A DNA stretch of 64,000 nucleotides, taken from contig JAPYXD010000737.1 of NCBI GenBank assembly GCA_030998225.1, positions 3,410,001 through 3,474,000 of the forward strand. Reading direction: 5' to 3'. The position numbers and the translations under genes were made by a program. Numbering within the stretch: the stretch's first letter is position 1; the number at the start of each line of letters is the position of its first letter. Under the pieces are notes generated by a model. That model ran no database searches. It saw only the letters and a program-made list of their open reading frames with translations, and was not told where the DNA came from. The DNA comes from Diplolepis rosae. Taxonomy: Eukaryota; Arthropoda; Insecta; Hymenoptera; Diplolepididae. Positions 39,884-51,674 of this stretch are shown here, piece by piece.

Positions 39884-40737
39884 TGTCACGTCCCGCGACG
39901 TATTTGAATGTATATAATACACACAGGCTGGTTTGAGTTAGAAATCTATGAGAGAATCGATAAAGGGGAATAGGGAGTAGGGGAAGTAGGGAGCAGTATA
40001 GGGCCCCTTCTCCTCTAAGAAGATATGACTACGTCACGATTTTCGCTGACCGTCAATTTGTATAGAAAAATATAAAAGAGGCCCACACCAAGAGAAAGCA
40101 GTCAGTAAATTCTTCGTCTAGTTCGACACTTAAATTTTCCTTCGGATTTATAACCGGTCTCGTGACAATAGTCCAGTGCCGTATTTCAATTTAACTTCGG
40201 AAATCTCTGAGTTTGAGATTAATAAAATTCGATTGGGACAATTTAAAATCCAAGTTCGGGAGTCGTAAAAGTCATCGTAGACTTGAATAGATCTTGTAAA
40301 GATCTTCGAAAAGTGTCGTAAATTTGAATCGCCGCCCTTTACGGAATATACCTGTGCGGCCTATAACTCCGTCTCTCTCACACACTTGGAATACACCTAT
40401 GGGGATCCAGTACTTACAACTCACCGCCGTGTGGATTAAACCTCAACACAACTTACGAATCATAAAGGTACCGAACCTCTCTCTCTCTCTCTATCTTTAT
40501 TCTTTATCTCTTTCTCACCTACGTACCAACCAGCCTGTGCCTACATTATATAAGAATTGTCTTAACGAATGTATATCCGGAAATTTTAACCAGTAAAATA
40601 AATTCAATTTGTATTATTTTCATAATCATTGTGTCTTTCATTGACTTATCCTCATCCCTAAGCGAGGATCATTCGATCCTAACTTAAAACGAGGAATCTT
40701 CGATCAAAGTAAGTATTTACGTATTTGTGACGTAACA
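39884..40737 (+). repeat. 3' LTR
   Basis: It has the same 854-bp length as the 5' LTR with one base change found (40506 A, 23937 G). It carries TATAAAAG at 40071 and AATAAA at 40597-40602, and is followed by the duplicated target GTAC at 40738-40741. Confidence 0.97.
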
Positions 40738-40741
40738 GTAC

Positions 40742-41177
40742 AATAGATTTTTGTAGCAAGTAGTGCCAAAGTTTTATAAATTACATATATTGAATTTCTT
40801 ATTTCTAAAAAAAATACAGTTCCATCACTATTTCCATTTATATCATCTTTTGAAAATATTAAAATAATTATTCATTATATATTTTTGAATAATATTATCC
40901 AAATACAATACAATAAAAATTTTAAATTGCTCATTTTTGTATTTCTGTGTGCAAACTTAATTATCGCGTGATTGAATCCTTTCCATTTTTTTTTCTTCTG
41001 GCCCAATTTCCCACTTTCACGATCAAAGATTTCATAAACAATTTTTCAATTTCACATATTCAAAATTTTAAGTACTTTTAGACTAATGTATTGTACAGAG
41101 ATCTGTTTGAAATTTTTTTCACTGCCTACATTATCAGAGGATCACTCTTATATCGCAAATAAATACAAATGAATTCA
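40742..41177. other. No gene seen
   Basis: Ordinary AT-rich flank continuing from the pre-insertion site. Confidence 0.6.
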
Positions 41178-41323
41178 AATATTAAAGAATTCGAAAATCT
41201 TTGTGTGAAAAAAAGACGCTTTCGACTGCGCTGGGATTCGAGCCCAGGTCTTTCGTTTGCCACAGCGCAGTCGAAAGCGTCTTTTTTTCCACAGAAAGAT
41301 TTTCAAATTCTTTAATATTTGAA
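41178..41323. repeat. Near-perfect palindrome of a tRNA-derived SINE-like module
   Basis: Each arm is AATATTAAAGAATT ... GACGCTTTCGACTGCGCTG and its inverse. The loop contains GGGATTCGAGCCCAGGTC, a tRNA-like B-box. The arms are the same module as at 9641-9770. Confidence 0.75.
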
Positions 41324-42239
41324 TAATTAATTAAGCATTTAAACATCCAAAATATTGATACTTTAGAAAACTTATAAAGCGCTCAAAATTGAATATATTT
41401 TTAAATTGAAACAATTCAAAAAATATTACTTAAAACGAGAAAATAATATTATACAGTTTTAAATTGATTTTTTTTCTTCCGTTTAAAACGTTAAAAAATT
41501 TGGATTATATGAAAAAATGAAAGTGTGAAAATATTGATTAATTATTATTTCAGACTCACTATCAATTCCTATAACAAATATTTACTCCCAATTATTCTTC
41601 GTAGGTCCGTGGTCATCATGCCTGACTTCTACTCCTGTTTTCTTGGGTTCGGATCCTGCCATCTTAATCAATTTATTTGTCTGTCACAGGTTCTATACAT
41701 ATATTATGTTATTCTTTCTGTTCAGTAATTATTATTTCATTATTTACGTTGTGTAAATTAATTGAAATTTAATAATTTAATTAATTAATGTAATGAATAT
41801 TTTAAATTTGAGTTAAGAAAAAGAAATTCATAATTTTTTTCATTTTTCTGTACAATATTTCCTCATGGAGTAGCCCAATGACTGTAGACAAAATTCGGTA
41901 TATAATGCAAAAAAATTGGAGAACAAAAATTTTTGACGCGGTTAAGTGCCCCCTGTGGAGTAGATAAAGAATCGACAGTTTTACTACAAAATTAATTCGA
42001 GCTTCGTCCGCCATCTTGGATTTTGTGTTTTTGTCGATTTGCACGCGTGTTTTACATTTCTGGACAAAAAAGGTAAGTAACAAATTTGCAGAGAATTAAA
42101 TTCTCTACAATCTTTGTATAAACAATATTGTCGAAAAACATTATTTATTGCTAAAAATATGCAAAAAGTATGAAAAATGAGGCAAGTGGCACAGTTTTTA
42201 CCAATTTCCAAACCTTTTTATCGAAAATAAGTGGCACAT
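41324..42239. other. No gene seen
   Basis: Short ORFs on both strands only. None has recognisable similarity. Confidence 0.55.
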
Positions 42240-42243
42240 TTAA

Positions 42244-42935
42244 GGGGGTAGACCTGTGTCAAGAGCGATTTTCGAGCGCTTTTTTAGGATCAACGTGTAG
42301 GTAAAGTAATTAAGATATTTGAATTAATCCGTCATAATTTTCTCACTTTATTCTTATATATTTTACATTAATTGTTTCAAAGGTGTTATTAAATTAGTAA
42401 ATAAATGATCGAAGCGGGAACAAGACCTTCTCAAAATGGCAGACCCAAGCGGTTTGCAAGATACAGTACGCATTTGTCTTCTGAAACGAAAATACTTCGT
42501 TATTCGTAATTAAGTTGCCGAGGTACTGACGTAGGGATTTAGTAAATTTTGGAAAATTGACAAAATGGCGCACTTTGCAAAAAAAAATTCGTTTTTCCCT
42601 CTTTTTTTCAAGCGTAATGAGCCGTAAAAAACGGGAAATTTTTTTTTATAAATCCCTACGTCAGTACCACGCATTATGTATAAAAATTAATTACACAAAA
42701 TTTGAGCCGAATCGATTAAATAGATTTTCCGCAATCCTGCACACCAACTTGAAAAACACGGTTTTCAGAAAAACGAGCTCAAAGTTGGAAAACGAGATGA
42801 ATCATTGTTTTGATCAACCCGCCGCGGGAGCCTTTAGGTCCTGCAGCTTTTAGAAAAGTCTTTTTAACATGTTTTAGATTAGAAATAAGCAATAAAAAAA
42901 TCGATTTTTTTAAAGTGACACACAGGTCTACCCCC
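42244..42935. mobile_element. TTAA MITE, 692 bp
   Basis: The ends are GGGGGTAGACCTGTGTCA and its inverse, with TTAA duplicated at 42240-42243 and 42936-42939. The flank GTGGCA appears on both sides. The centre has internal inverted repeats (AATCCCTACGTCAGTACC-like). There is no transposase; the ORFs at 42557 and 42779 are shadows of the repeat. Confidence 0.75.
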
Positions 42936-43292
42936 TTAAGTGGCAAAGTTGTAAGGGACTCAATTCCCATAGCTTTCCTAGGAACGAGTTTTTCGTACGA
43001 CGTGTAGATCACGGCCGGGAACGCGCTCAACGAACGGCCAAAGCGACTCATAACTCATTTCCACACCACCGAAGAGGTAGAGTTTTTGGCGCGTTTTTTT
43101 AACGTGGTTTTCCCGAGAGGTCTACTCGACGGATAGCTATTTTTGTTTAAAAATGGAATGATTATTCGCGACTTTATTGTAATCTAGATTTCATTGTTAG
43201 GCATAGTATCTGCACGTTTGAAGTTTGCTTGTGTCGAGATATTTTTAGTGGACATCTCTTTATAGCTGACCTATATGGGGATTTTAATAATT

Positions 43293-43978
43293 ACACAGGT
43301 CTACAAAATATGAGGTTGTGTTTGTTATAGAAATACCGATAGTCATTTCTGAAGTAATGTTTGGCGAATTTTTATTATTTTTTAAATATGAGAAACCCAT
43401 AAAAAAGAGCCACTTTTCAGCTTTTCATTTCACTATTTACACGTATTATTTTAGCTTTTCTAACCGGAGATATCGCCGATTGAAAAAAAAATTGCAGGTT
43501 TCGTAATGACCGATATATGGCGGGAAGAAATGATAAGAGGTTAAATTCCTTTTCTCATTCTGAACAATCGATCATTGTTCATATTATGCCTCGTTCATCA
43601 GAAATAAGAATGAAAAAAAAATTTAACGTCCTATCATTTTTTCCCGCCATATATCGGTCATTGCGAAACCTGCAATTTTTTTTTCAATCGGCGATATCTC
43701 TGGTTAGAAAAATTAAAATAATACATGTAAATAGTGAAATGGAAAGCAGAAAAGTGGCTCTTTTTGATAGTTTTCTCATATTTAAAAAATAATAAAAATA
43801 CGCGAAGTTATCGATGCTTAAATATAGTGAAAACCCGTGTTTTTCGCACTTTCAATATAGGATTACTCGAAAACCTGACGTGATGGAGCAATTCTGAGCC
43901 CGGATTCGGTTTCGGCACCCAAAATTACTTCGGAAATGTACCGCAGCTACTCTATAACAAAACTATGTAGACCTGTGT
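43293..43978. mobile_element. Foldback MITE with long inverted arms
   Basis: The ends are ACACAGGTCTAC and GTAGACCTGTGT. Long arms pair around about 43585: the block GAGATATCGCCGATTG plus the A-rich CCTGCAATTTTTTTTTC and TATATGGCGGGAA segments are each present in both orientations. The terminal GTAGACCTGTGT is shared with the neighbouring MITE at 42244. Confidence 0.7.
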
Positions 43979-44299
43979 TATTTTACTCACAACCAACACC
44001 CGGAACCACAATCATCAATAGAGTGATGATTTCCCATGTATATATGTGTAAAAAATGATCCAACTATTTCGCATATAATATAATATAAAAAAAATATAAA
44101 GAAAAATAAACGCGGGACTCCCATCAAGGTACTGACCACGCTCGAGGGCGCCTAACCTCGAAATCAGTTGGTTTACAGCACACGCAGCTTAGTGTAGTGC
44201 TCTCTGCTCTCACGAACGAAAATGGCAATGAAAACTCGATAGGCTGCAATTGACTCGCACGCACTTCCAGTGCAGAGTTCAATGTACAATTAGTGCACT
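43979..44299. other. No gene seen
   Basis: It holds a small GC-richer stretch near 44120-44230 and no ORF with support. Confidence 0.55.
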
Positions 44300-44690
44300 T
44301 GCAATCGACGAAACATCGTGATTTTTGCGTGCGAGTTTAAGCTTCATATGCTTAATTCTTTCATCCAACTTCTCTCACTTAAGGCAGCCTTACCACATGT
44401 TTCTACAAGCAATCAATGCGCCTCAGCTGCAAATTGCTTAAATTTGAAGATGTAAATCAAAAGTTCCCGCAAATGATGCTTATTCAGCTTAAAGTTCGAC
44501 ATTTTCGCACACAAAAGAATATATTATACTAATAAAAATTCACTAATATTTCAAGGTTATGTTGTTGACAGTTGTCCAACTTTACGACAGTAACGTTTTA
44601 CATCTATCAATTTTAAGCAAAACTTACTGGTGGCACCAACTTTTGTCAAACGGCGGAAAATTATTTGTACACCTGATAATATATAAGTAC
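44300..44690 (-). pseudogene. Mariner element remnant, N-terminal part
   Basis: On the minus strand, HLRELLIYIFK-like and LVET.GKAALSER-like readings match the N-terminal helix-turn-helix of mariner transposases. The terminal repeat side (GTTGACAGTTGTCCAACTTT ... TATTTGTACACC) lies at 44565-44675. It is truncated before the catalytic domain. The plus-strand ORF at 44559 is antisense to it. Confidence 0.6.
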
Positions 44691-45409
44691 TTTTTGGTGC
44701 ATTACGATCTGTTTACAAATAACCTAACCTCAATGTTGAGATTTCAAATAATTTCACATCATTTAAAAAAATTAAACAAATTCTTCGAAAGATATATAAT
44801 AATTAACGACAATTTCCCTTTTTTGGCTTATATAGTCAGGGCCCATTCTATTAAAGAAATAAAGGTGTAAATGTTTCCTTAGTTTACATGCCTGTCTTTT
44901 TATTTAAATTTTATTTTAACACATGGGATTTGCATGCGATACGATAAATTTTCCTGTCTCCTCTAAATTGATTTCAAGCTCTCGAATCCAAAAAAATTTT
45001 CGTATTTTGTTAGTGTATTTGAAGTGCACCAAAATTCAAGCTCTAGCTGCTGGAAGAGCTTGTTGACAGGAAATTATCAAAAAAAAATTTCTCTATATTT
45101 CCCAAAAAAAGGAGATGAAAGAAAATTCTCCATAGCAGATAAGGATTAATATAAAACCATGCCAGAAAACAATCCATCATACCATTTGCGAAAAAATACG
45201 ACTAATACACGAGATAGCCACAACAACTTCCTTTGAATGTTTAATATTAATAAGCTCATCGAAAAGTAATCTACCTGCCCTTAAATGTATCCGAAATTAC
45301 TCCCATAATTAATAGAACATCTCTAATTCCAAAAGCCAAACAACTTTGAAGAGAAAAGGAAAAAATAGGCCAATAGAAAAATTAGCACACTGAAGAATCA
45401 CTTTTTACG
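44691..45409. other. No gene seen
   Basis: AT-rich with no recognisable coding. Confidence 0.55.
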
Positions 45410-45604
45410 ATGAAAGAACAACTCATCGACCTGGAACAATATCGTTATGAAAATAAATTAAAACAAAAATATTGGTTGGGAGGATTTAGTATTATTACAA
45501 TATTAACAATAGCAATCGTATTGTATTTTGCACAAAAAATACTTGGTAAAAGTTGCAAATGCAATGATAAGAAAAAATCAAACAATAAAATCAAAGAAAA
45601 GTAA
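45410..45604 (+). CDS. Possible small single-pass membrane protein, 64 aa
   Basis: It has a clean ATG start, a charged N-terminal 20 residues, and one hydrophobic helix (GGFSIITILTIAIVLYFAQ). A Cys- and Lys-rich tail (CKCNDKKKSNNK) follows. The layout resembles the C-terminal anchor of an envelope protein or a stand-alone microprotein. There are no neighbours to support either reading, so it may be chance. Confidence 0.25.
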   Translation: MKEQLIDLEQYRYENKLKQKYWLGGFSIITILTIAIVLYFAQKILGKSCKCNDKKKSNNKIKEK

Positions 45605-45638
45605 GAAGCAGAAAATATACAACTCTTTCTAACAAGCA

Positions 45639-46545
45639 CACGGTGGTCAAAATCGGGAAAAAAGCGGTCAAAACCCGGATATTCGAAATTTTATTGCCGA
45701 TAAATTTGGTCAATAACACATAATCCTGTAAAGAGGGTGTAAAGATTTAGTTTAATTTTGTTTGTCTGTAAACGTGGCTAGTTTTTGTTTGTTGTGCCCG
45801 TTTCCAATTTCATTCGATGCATTTGTGAATACTAATTTCATTGAACACAGCGGTAGACATACTTTGGAAATCGCGCTGAAGAAACGCATTCAAGAATCGA
45901 AAATTTTTGTAAAGCGTCACATTCAAAAAGCGAAATACTTTTTGTCCCAGGGTTCCCCAGCCTGAAACGTAATTCAATGCAAGCGTTATAGCGTCTTGCA
46001 TCATAATAATCGCAAATTAACTGCTAATTGGTGCGATTTTTTGTGTAAAGTTGTTTTTACTGCGACGCGCGTAGCAGCTGTAAAATCACATGTTGCCAGG
46101 CGTGGACGGAAAGCTATGTTCAGGGTTTATAAATAGCTCTCTGGAACGCGTATTCATGACAATACCATGTTCCTTTTTACCTGAGCTTTAATTTGAAAGG
46201 ATGCTGGAAAAATTATGGTGAATATCGAAACTTTGGTTTTAAATCTCATGTTGAATGACCCACATACTTCACAGCGTGCGGGCAATATTTATTAAACAAT
46301 ACAATGAGTGTACTCTATTTTTCACTCCAACTTCCGTTCCAATTCACTCCACACAAGTTTTCAGCGTGATACGTTCATTATTTATTGAAAAAGTCCACCA
46401 TATTGGATCCACCATTTTGAATTTTTGCAATCTCTTAAAATATTCGTCATCAGTGACCATGGAAACCATAAGGGAAAACTTTTTAGCACGATCTGACAAT
46501 ATCTTCCGAGTTTTGACCGCTTTTCTTCCGATTTTGACCACTGTG
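45639..46545. mobile_element. Inverted-repeat element, about 0.9 kb
   Basis: CACGGTGGTCAAAATCGGGA and the inverse of CACAGTGGTCAAAATCGG lie at the two ends, with a further AAAAGCGGTCAAAAC match. I see no transposase and no clear target duplication. The ends look hAT-like. Confidence 0.55.
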
Positions 46546-46734
46546 AGGCAACCAAACAAACAGCAGCATTCCGCCCTCAGTCCTCACTATTACTAATTTC
46601 ATCAATAAACGACATAATCGCATAAATATCAAGACATCAACGAGGATAATGGTAAAACTAAGGAGAGAGTTCAACCAACCCCTTTAGACATTTTTGTTTG
46701 TTAATTATTAATGTATTAACAACCTACCACATTA

Positions 46735-46935
46735 TTTGGTGTACAACTTTGCTATCGCCGTTTTTCCCAAAATTTGAGGCTTTATTCTTAAAAAGTAATT
46801 ACTTATTTATGATTCAAAGTACTGTCCGTCGCTAGCCACTATTTTTTCCCATCTTTCACCAAATACAGAGCATAACCTTGGCACCGTGAACATTCGGTCT
46901 GTCCGTCGACGTGAAGGCATGTCCGAGTATTCCCC
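46735..46935 (-). pseudogene. Deleted mariner copy
   Basis: The end GTGTACAACTTTGCTATCGC and the following bases match the left end of the element at 50179. The sequence then jumps to the segment AGAGCATAACCTTGGCACCG, which lies 420 bp further in that element (50710). It is an internal-deletion derivative. Confidence 0.7.
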
Positions 46936-46939
46936 ATGA

Positions 46940-47814
46940 TTTTATTTTATTTTATGTGCATTTGACACCGTAGGGAGTAATCGTTTCAAGATAAATTAAT
47001 AATTTAAAACATATTTAGTGCAGATCATGGAAATTCGGGTCAAATTTAAAACGCAATTATTTAGGATTACATTGTTGTAAACGTTTCAAATTTTGATGAG
47101 CATTGGTGTATATGAAGTGTAAAAACCCAAATATGTAAGTGAGGGTGTATATTAAATTTTATTAACATTCATATTAATAATTTGTTAAAAAAGTAAGACA
47201 ATGCCATTTTTACAGATTGGAAATAAGTTTACAGGTAGTTTTGAATGTCAATAATAAATCATGATAAATTCCTTTTGTCCAGCCTAAAATAACCTGAAAT
47301 TTAAGTGGAAAAGCTTAATTAGTACACAGGAAAGAAAACTATAATTATCATCATCTTTAAGTATATATAGATTATAAACCATTTTATTAGTAGTAAACAT
47401 CGAATGGAGAGATACATTAAGTTTTAGGTTTAGTAAATAATGTAAAAATACAAAAAAATGTAACTACGAACTAGTTAAATCGCTGTATAACTGTAGAATT
47501 TTGTAAATTAGCTTCACTGATCGTAGTACTCTCTTCACTTAATTCCTTCGTTGGAAACATAGTAAGTATACTGAAATTTGTAGACGCATATTGAGGTCTC
47601 AAACTGATAAGCTAGTTAAGGAAACTCAGAATAATATTTCAGGTATTTCAATTTTAAAGATGTTTTTTAAATAGTTGGTACAATGTTTGTGATTTTTTTC
47701 AGATTTTTCGATGCTTCAGAACAATGTTTGGCAACTAATTATTATAAATAAAGATTCATAAATGAACAAATAATCAAGGATGGGCGGTCAAGAAAAATTT
47801 CTTGTAAGCTACAG
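46940..47814. other. No gene seen
   Basis: No supported feature. Confidence 0.55.
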
Positions 47815-47816
47815 TA

Positions 47817-49008
47817 CAGTCGGAAAGTATTAGAACAAGATAGAGAAAGTTGTTTTTGTCAGTTTATCGTATTATTTATTAAAAAATTATTCACATATTT
47901 GCAGTAGTTTTGTACCTTCAACGTAACTTTATGATTTGAAGACATTTTTAATGCATTTTACTGAAATTTCCATCACAATTTATAAGAAAACAGCCTATGG
48001 CCGAAAATCGTGAAAAGTGTCCAAAACCGCCGCATTGGGTTTTCAGTTGTTTTTCGCACAAAAATCGATTCGGCTGCGGTTTAAAAGGTTACATGTCAAT
48101 CATTCAAACAAAAAAAGATGGTATTATCGTGTCTGGTGCATTGAAGTGTCATAAAAAACTGTAAGTCTGTTAATTTGACAGTCGTTGCGTTTATGCATAA
48201 TTTTGCCCGCTTTTTCGTAGACATAGCCTCAGAACTGTACTTTTCCAGATTAAAAATGGTCAAGCGAAAGGAAATATCTGTCATGAAACGGGCCCAAATC
48301 ATTATTTTGCAAAAAACAGGCAAAAACACAATCGTAAAACATGGCGGTGGCTCAGTAATGGTTTGGGGCTGTTCCAGCCACGCTGGCGTTGGTCAACTTA
48401 AATAAATTGAAGGAATTATGAAAAAAGAGCAGTATCACAGTATACTCCAACGCCATGCAATACCATCTGGCATCAATTTAATTGGTCGTGGATTCATTTT
48501 CCAACAAGATAACGATCCGAAACATACATCAATACTATGTACTTCTTATTTGGAACGAAAAAAAGTCGCAGGTGACCTTAATATAATGGAATAGCCGCCA
48601 CAATCCCCCGATTTAAATCCAATCGAGCTATTGTGGGAAGAATTGGACCGACGTGTGAGAGATCTAAAACCAACAAGCCTTCCTGGTCTCTGGGATTGTT
48701 TGAACGAAGCGTGGAATAATATTCCACCTCAAACACTTCAAAAACTCATCGAAAGAATGCCAAAATTGTTCGCTGCAGTCATTAAAGCCATGGTGGTCAT
48801 TTTCAAGAAAATCGCTTGAAGTAACATATTCACTGTTTCTTTATAAATTTTGATGAAAATTTCAGTAAAATGCATTAAAAATGTCTTCGAATCATGAAGC
48901 TGCATTGAACGTACAAAACTACCGCGAATATGTGATTAATATTTCAATAAATTATACGATAAACTGGCAAAAACAACTTTTTTATCTTGCTCACATACTT
49001 TCCGACTG
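47817..49008 (+). mobile_element. Tc1-like transposon with both ends, 1,192 bp
   Basis: CAGTCGGAAAGTATTAGAAC and its near inverse (ATACTTTCCGACTG) form the ends, with TA at 47815-47816 and 49009-49010. The left terminal region (about 47900-48330) is the same family as 22440-23187. It carries a deleted transposase (next entry). Confidence 0.85.
48258..48819 (+). pseudogene. Tc1-like transposase, internally deleted
   Basis: The N-terminal MVKRKEISVMKRAQIIILQK is followed directly by IVKHGGGSVMVWGCSS, so most of the DNA-binding region and the first catalytic Asp are missing. Then FIFQQDNDPKHTS (second Asp) and PPQSPDLNPIELLWEELDR (Glu of DDE) follow. There are in-frame stops after QLK and before PPQSP. 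The final stop is at about 48819. It cannot be active, but the family is clear. Confidence 0.8.
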
Positions 49009-49010
49009 TA

Positions 49011-49414
49011 CTGTATGACTATAAAATAAAAAGATCTAAAAATTTCATCGAATTCAATTTAACATATTTCAAGAAATATATAAGAAAAAAAATGATGAAA
49101 AATTGTTTATGCCAATAAGTGGACATTTCTTATTTATTAAGTATCATTTCAGGGATCAATTTTTCTATAAAGATGCTACCAATTTCACATATTTGCATTT
49201 AAAAACAAGACAAATATTGTCTTTACTAATCGAAGAAAGTTCCTTAAAACCAAAAATATTCCTATGTATTATTTCGACAATAAAAAAGATCTAGACAGTT
49301 AGAAGTTCAATTTCATAAAAAATGTCTAATATAAAGTGTAAAAACCACAAATGTACAAAAAATATTTAGCAAGCTAACGTATACATGGTGCAATACAATT
49401 TTTATGTGCCTCTG
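49011..49414. other. No gene seen
   Basis: AT-rich with no supported feature. Confidence 0.55.
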
Positions 49415-49925
49415 GCGCGTAAACTCGTTTTTACGCTACAGTTGAGAGTAGCGTAATGTTGTGTATTACGATACAGAGGAATTTAATGTAAAAATTGAAC
49501 TGCGCATGTGCCTATAACCATACAGCGGAGCGTAATCTTCTTATTCTTCTTCTTCTTTGTACAGCGTTGGCACCGTACTGACAAAGCCTTGTACATTTGA
49601 ACTGCGCATGCTTTATTACAATACGCTACTACTACACAAGATCGAGAAAATCAAAATGGCCTGAACTAGTCGCGAAATATCAAGTGCAATGGACGAGAAT
49701 CATGATGAATACTAGATTAGATTCGAGTGTACGCATAAAAACTCGTATATGCACCCAAGTCACATAAAATAGAATGTGTGCCAATGCACACAATTCGGGT
49801 AATTGCGAGACTCACTTAAAATGCTCGCAGGACTGATCGCGCCTCGGCTTCGATCTCCTGCGAGCATTGTTCGTCGTTGCATAATAACCCTCATTATCCG
49901 CCTAGGCACATAATATACTATTATC
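49415..49925 (-). repeat. Uninterrupted copy of the repeat split at 11.2/14.1 kb
   Basis: It is the reverse complement of 10988-11170 plus 14060-14463, without the 2.9-kb hAT-like insertion. At the matching point it reads GCGAGACTCACTTAAAATGC, which gives an empty site. Confidence 0.75.
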
Positions 49926-50178
49926 AACTCTCCTTTTTTGTATTTTCTAGAAATAAAAATGGCACTGATCAATAATGTGTAATTCATATACGCCCATTAA
50001 CAGCAGTTAATGAATGTTCAGTGTTCACTATCTAATGCAAGCCCTGTAAAAAGAGGCTACCGTTGGCGTCACTGGCATAAAAGGTCTTTTAAGATATGTT
50101 TGCCAGTTAAAGATATTTCAGTTAATTTAAAGTGCCATTTTATGCGCTTTTTAATATACATAAAATTTTTTTTTTATT

Positions 50179-51233
50179 AGGTGCACAGCTTTGCTTCCAC
50201 CGCTTTTTCCCAAAATTTAAGGCTATATTCTTGAAAAGTGATTACTTATTTATGATTCGAAGTACTGTCCGTCGCTAGGCACTACTTTCTTCATCTTTCT
50301 GGCAATTATCGAATACAATCTTGAAAAAACGATGCATCTTTTGAGGTGATCTACGAATCGATCCATTTTTTGACTTCTTCATAAGAGTAAAAATGCTGAT
50401 GAACCAGGCCGTGTGCCATAGGTCGAAAAAAATTGTAGTCGGAAGGAGCAACGTCTGGAGAGTACGGAGGATAGGGTGAGATCTCCCATTTCAGCGTTTC
50501 TCAGTATGTCTTGACCAGTCTTGCGACATGTCGCCAAGCATTGTCATGATGGAAGATAACTTTGTCGTGTCTCTCTTGGTACTGTGGCCGTTTCTCCTTC
50601 AATGCTCGGCCCAAACGTATCAATTGTGTTCGATACCGATCCCTTGTGATGATTTCACTTGGTTTCAACAGCTCATAATACACCACACCGAACTGGTCCC
50701 ACCAAATGCAGAGCATAACCTTGGCACCGTGAATATTCGGTCTGGCCGTCAACGTGAATCTTGACTCATTCACATGGCTTTGAGGCGTTTTGAAATGGCT
50801 TTTAGAGTCATTCCCAATGATTCTGCCAATTCTTCTTGCGTTTGGAATGAGTCTTCAGTAAGTAATGCCTCCAATTCGGAATCTTCAAAAATTTTCTCTT
50901 TTCCACACCAAAATCACCGCTCTTGAAGCGTTGAAATAACTCACACGTTCTTTCACTGAAAGCAACTTTACCGTAAGTACTTGAGAGTCGCAGTTTTCTT
51001 CAAATGAAAGCAGAAAATCAAAAGTTCCCACTAGTGACAAGAATCATGGTCGAAAACTGACATCTGCGATCGAGAATAAATTTATGATGCAAACACCAAT
51101 TCTCTAGTGTGGTGCAGTCGTTATGTTGACAGATGTCCAAGCTTACTGTGTGACATTTTTGATCTGCCTATTCCGACCAGCCCTTACCGCTGCAGCCATC
51201 TATCGAAAAACGGCGCAAGCAAAGTTGTAAACT
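50179..51233 (-). mobile_element. Mariner-like element with decayed transposase
   Basis: The ends resemble each other inverted (GTGCACAGCTTTGCTTCCAC at the left, GCGCAAGCAAAGTTGTAAAC at the right). Minus-strand coding includes VIFHHDNAWRHVARLVKTY, a stop, then YSPDVAPSDYNFFRPMAHG. These are the second and third catalytic regions of a DD34D mariner transposase. The longest open piece is 50501-50773. Upstream (about 50770-51050) the N-terminal part is broken. Confidence 0.75.
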
Positions 51234-51239
51234 TAACAG

Positions 51240-51670
51240 ATGAACCAAAATTATCAACATTAATTACTTGAGGTTTACAATAATGTCATTCAAAAACGAT
51301 CATGGTCAATCGTAAAGGTGTAATTTTTCACCATTGCAAAGCAACATCACACACATCTTTAGCCACTCGCCAAAAATTATTAAGGCTTGGTTAGGAAGTG
51401 ATGTTACATCTACCGTATAGCCCTGACCTTGCACTATTAGATTACTATTTATTTCGATCTTTGCAGAACTCATTGAATGGTAAAACTTTCAATGATGATG
51501 AAACTGTGAAATCGCACTTGGTTCAGTTTTTAATCATGAAGTTACCAGAAAGATGGAAAAAGGTCATTGAGCAAAATGAAAAATGTATCACTGATTAAAG
51601 TTCATTCCTTGTATTTAAAATATGTGTTTAATTTGTATGAAAAAATCGGCAATTACTTCTGGGACAACCT
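51240..51670 (+). pseudogene. 3' half of a second mariner transposase
   Basis: On the plus strand, YSPDLALLDYYLFRSLQNSL and IMKLPERWKKVIEQNEKCI (51398-51598) are the C-terminal part of a mariner transposase. The third catalytic Asp is lost (LLD for PSD is partly degenerate) and a short internal deletion precedes IMKLPERW. It ends with a terminal-repeat-like TCTGGGACAACCTAATAGAC. Confidence 0.7.
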
Positions 51671-51674
51671 AATA

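Larger units (their letters stand above)
23315..40737 (+). mobile_element. Large errantivirus-like LTR retroelement (endogenous retrovirus), 17.4 kb
   Basis: Two 854-bp LTRs (TG...CA) flank a coding region read only on the plus strand, and the insertion is bracketed by the 4-bp duplication GTAC (23311-23314 and 40738-40741). The gene order is leader, pre-gag ORF, gag, pro, pol (RT-RNase H-IN), CARD protein, glycoprotein 1, double dsRBD protein, dsRBD plus zinc knuckle, glycoprotein 2, two Cys-rich proteins, dsRBD plus zinc knuckle. RT and integrase motifs place it in Ty3/gypsy near the errantiviruses, which are normally about 7-9 kb. The extra length is accessory genes. The LTRs differ at one base that I found (23937 G, 40506 A), so the insertion is recent. 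Two frame discontinuities (pro/pol, and the middle dsRBD gene) leave it open whether this copy is fully functional. Confidence 0.95.

Noticed and set aside
23315..40737. BEL/Pao assignment because of the chuvirus-like glycoprotein
   Set aside because: RT, DD35E integrase and a 4-bp target duplication place it in Ty3/gypsy, near errantiviruses.
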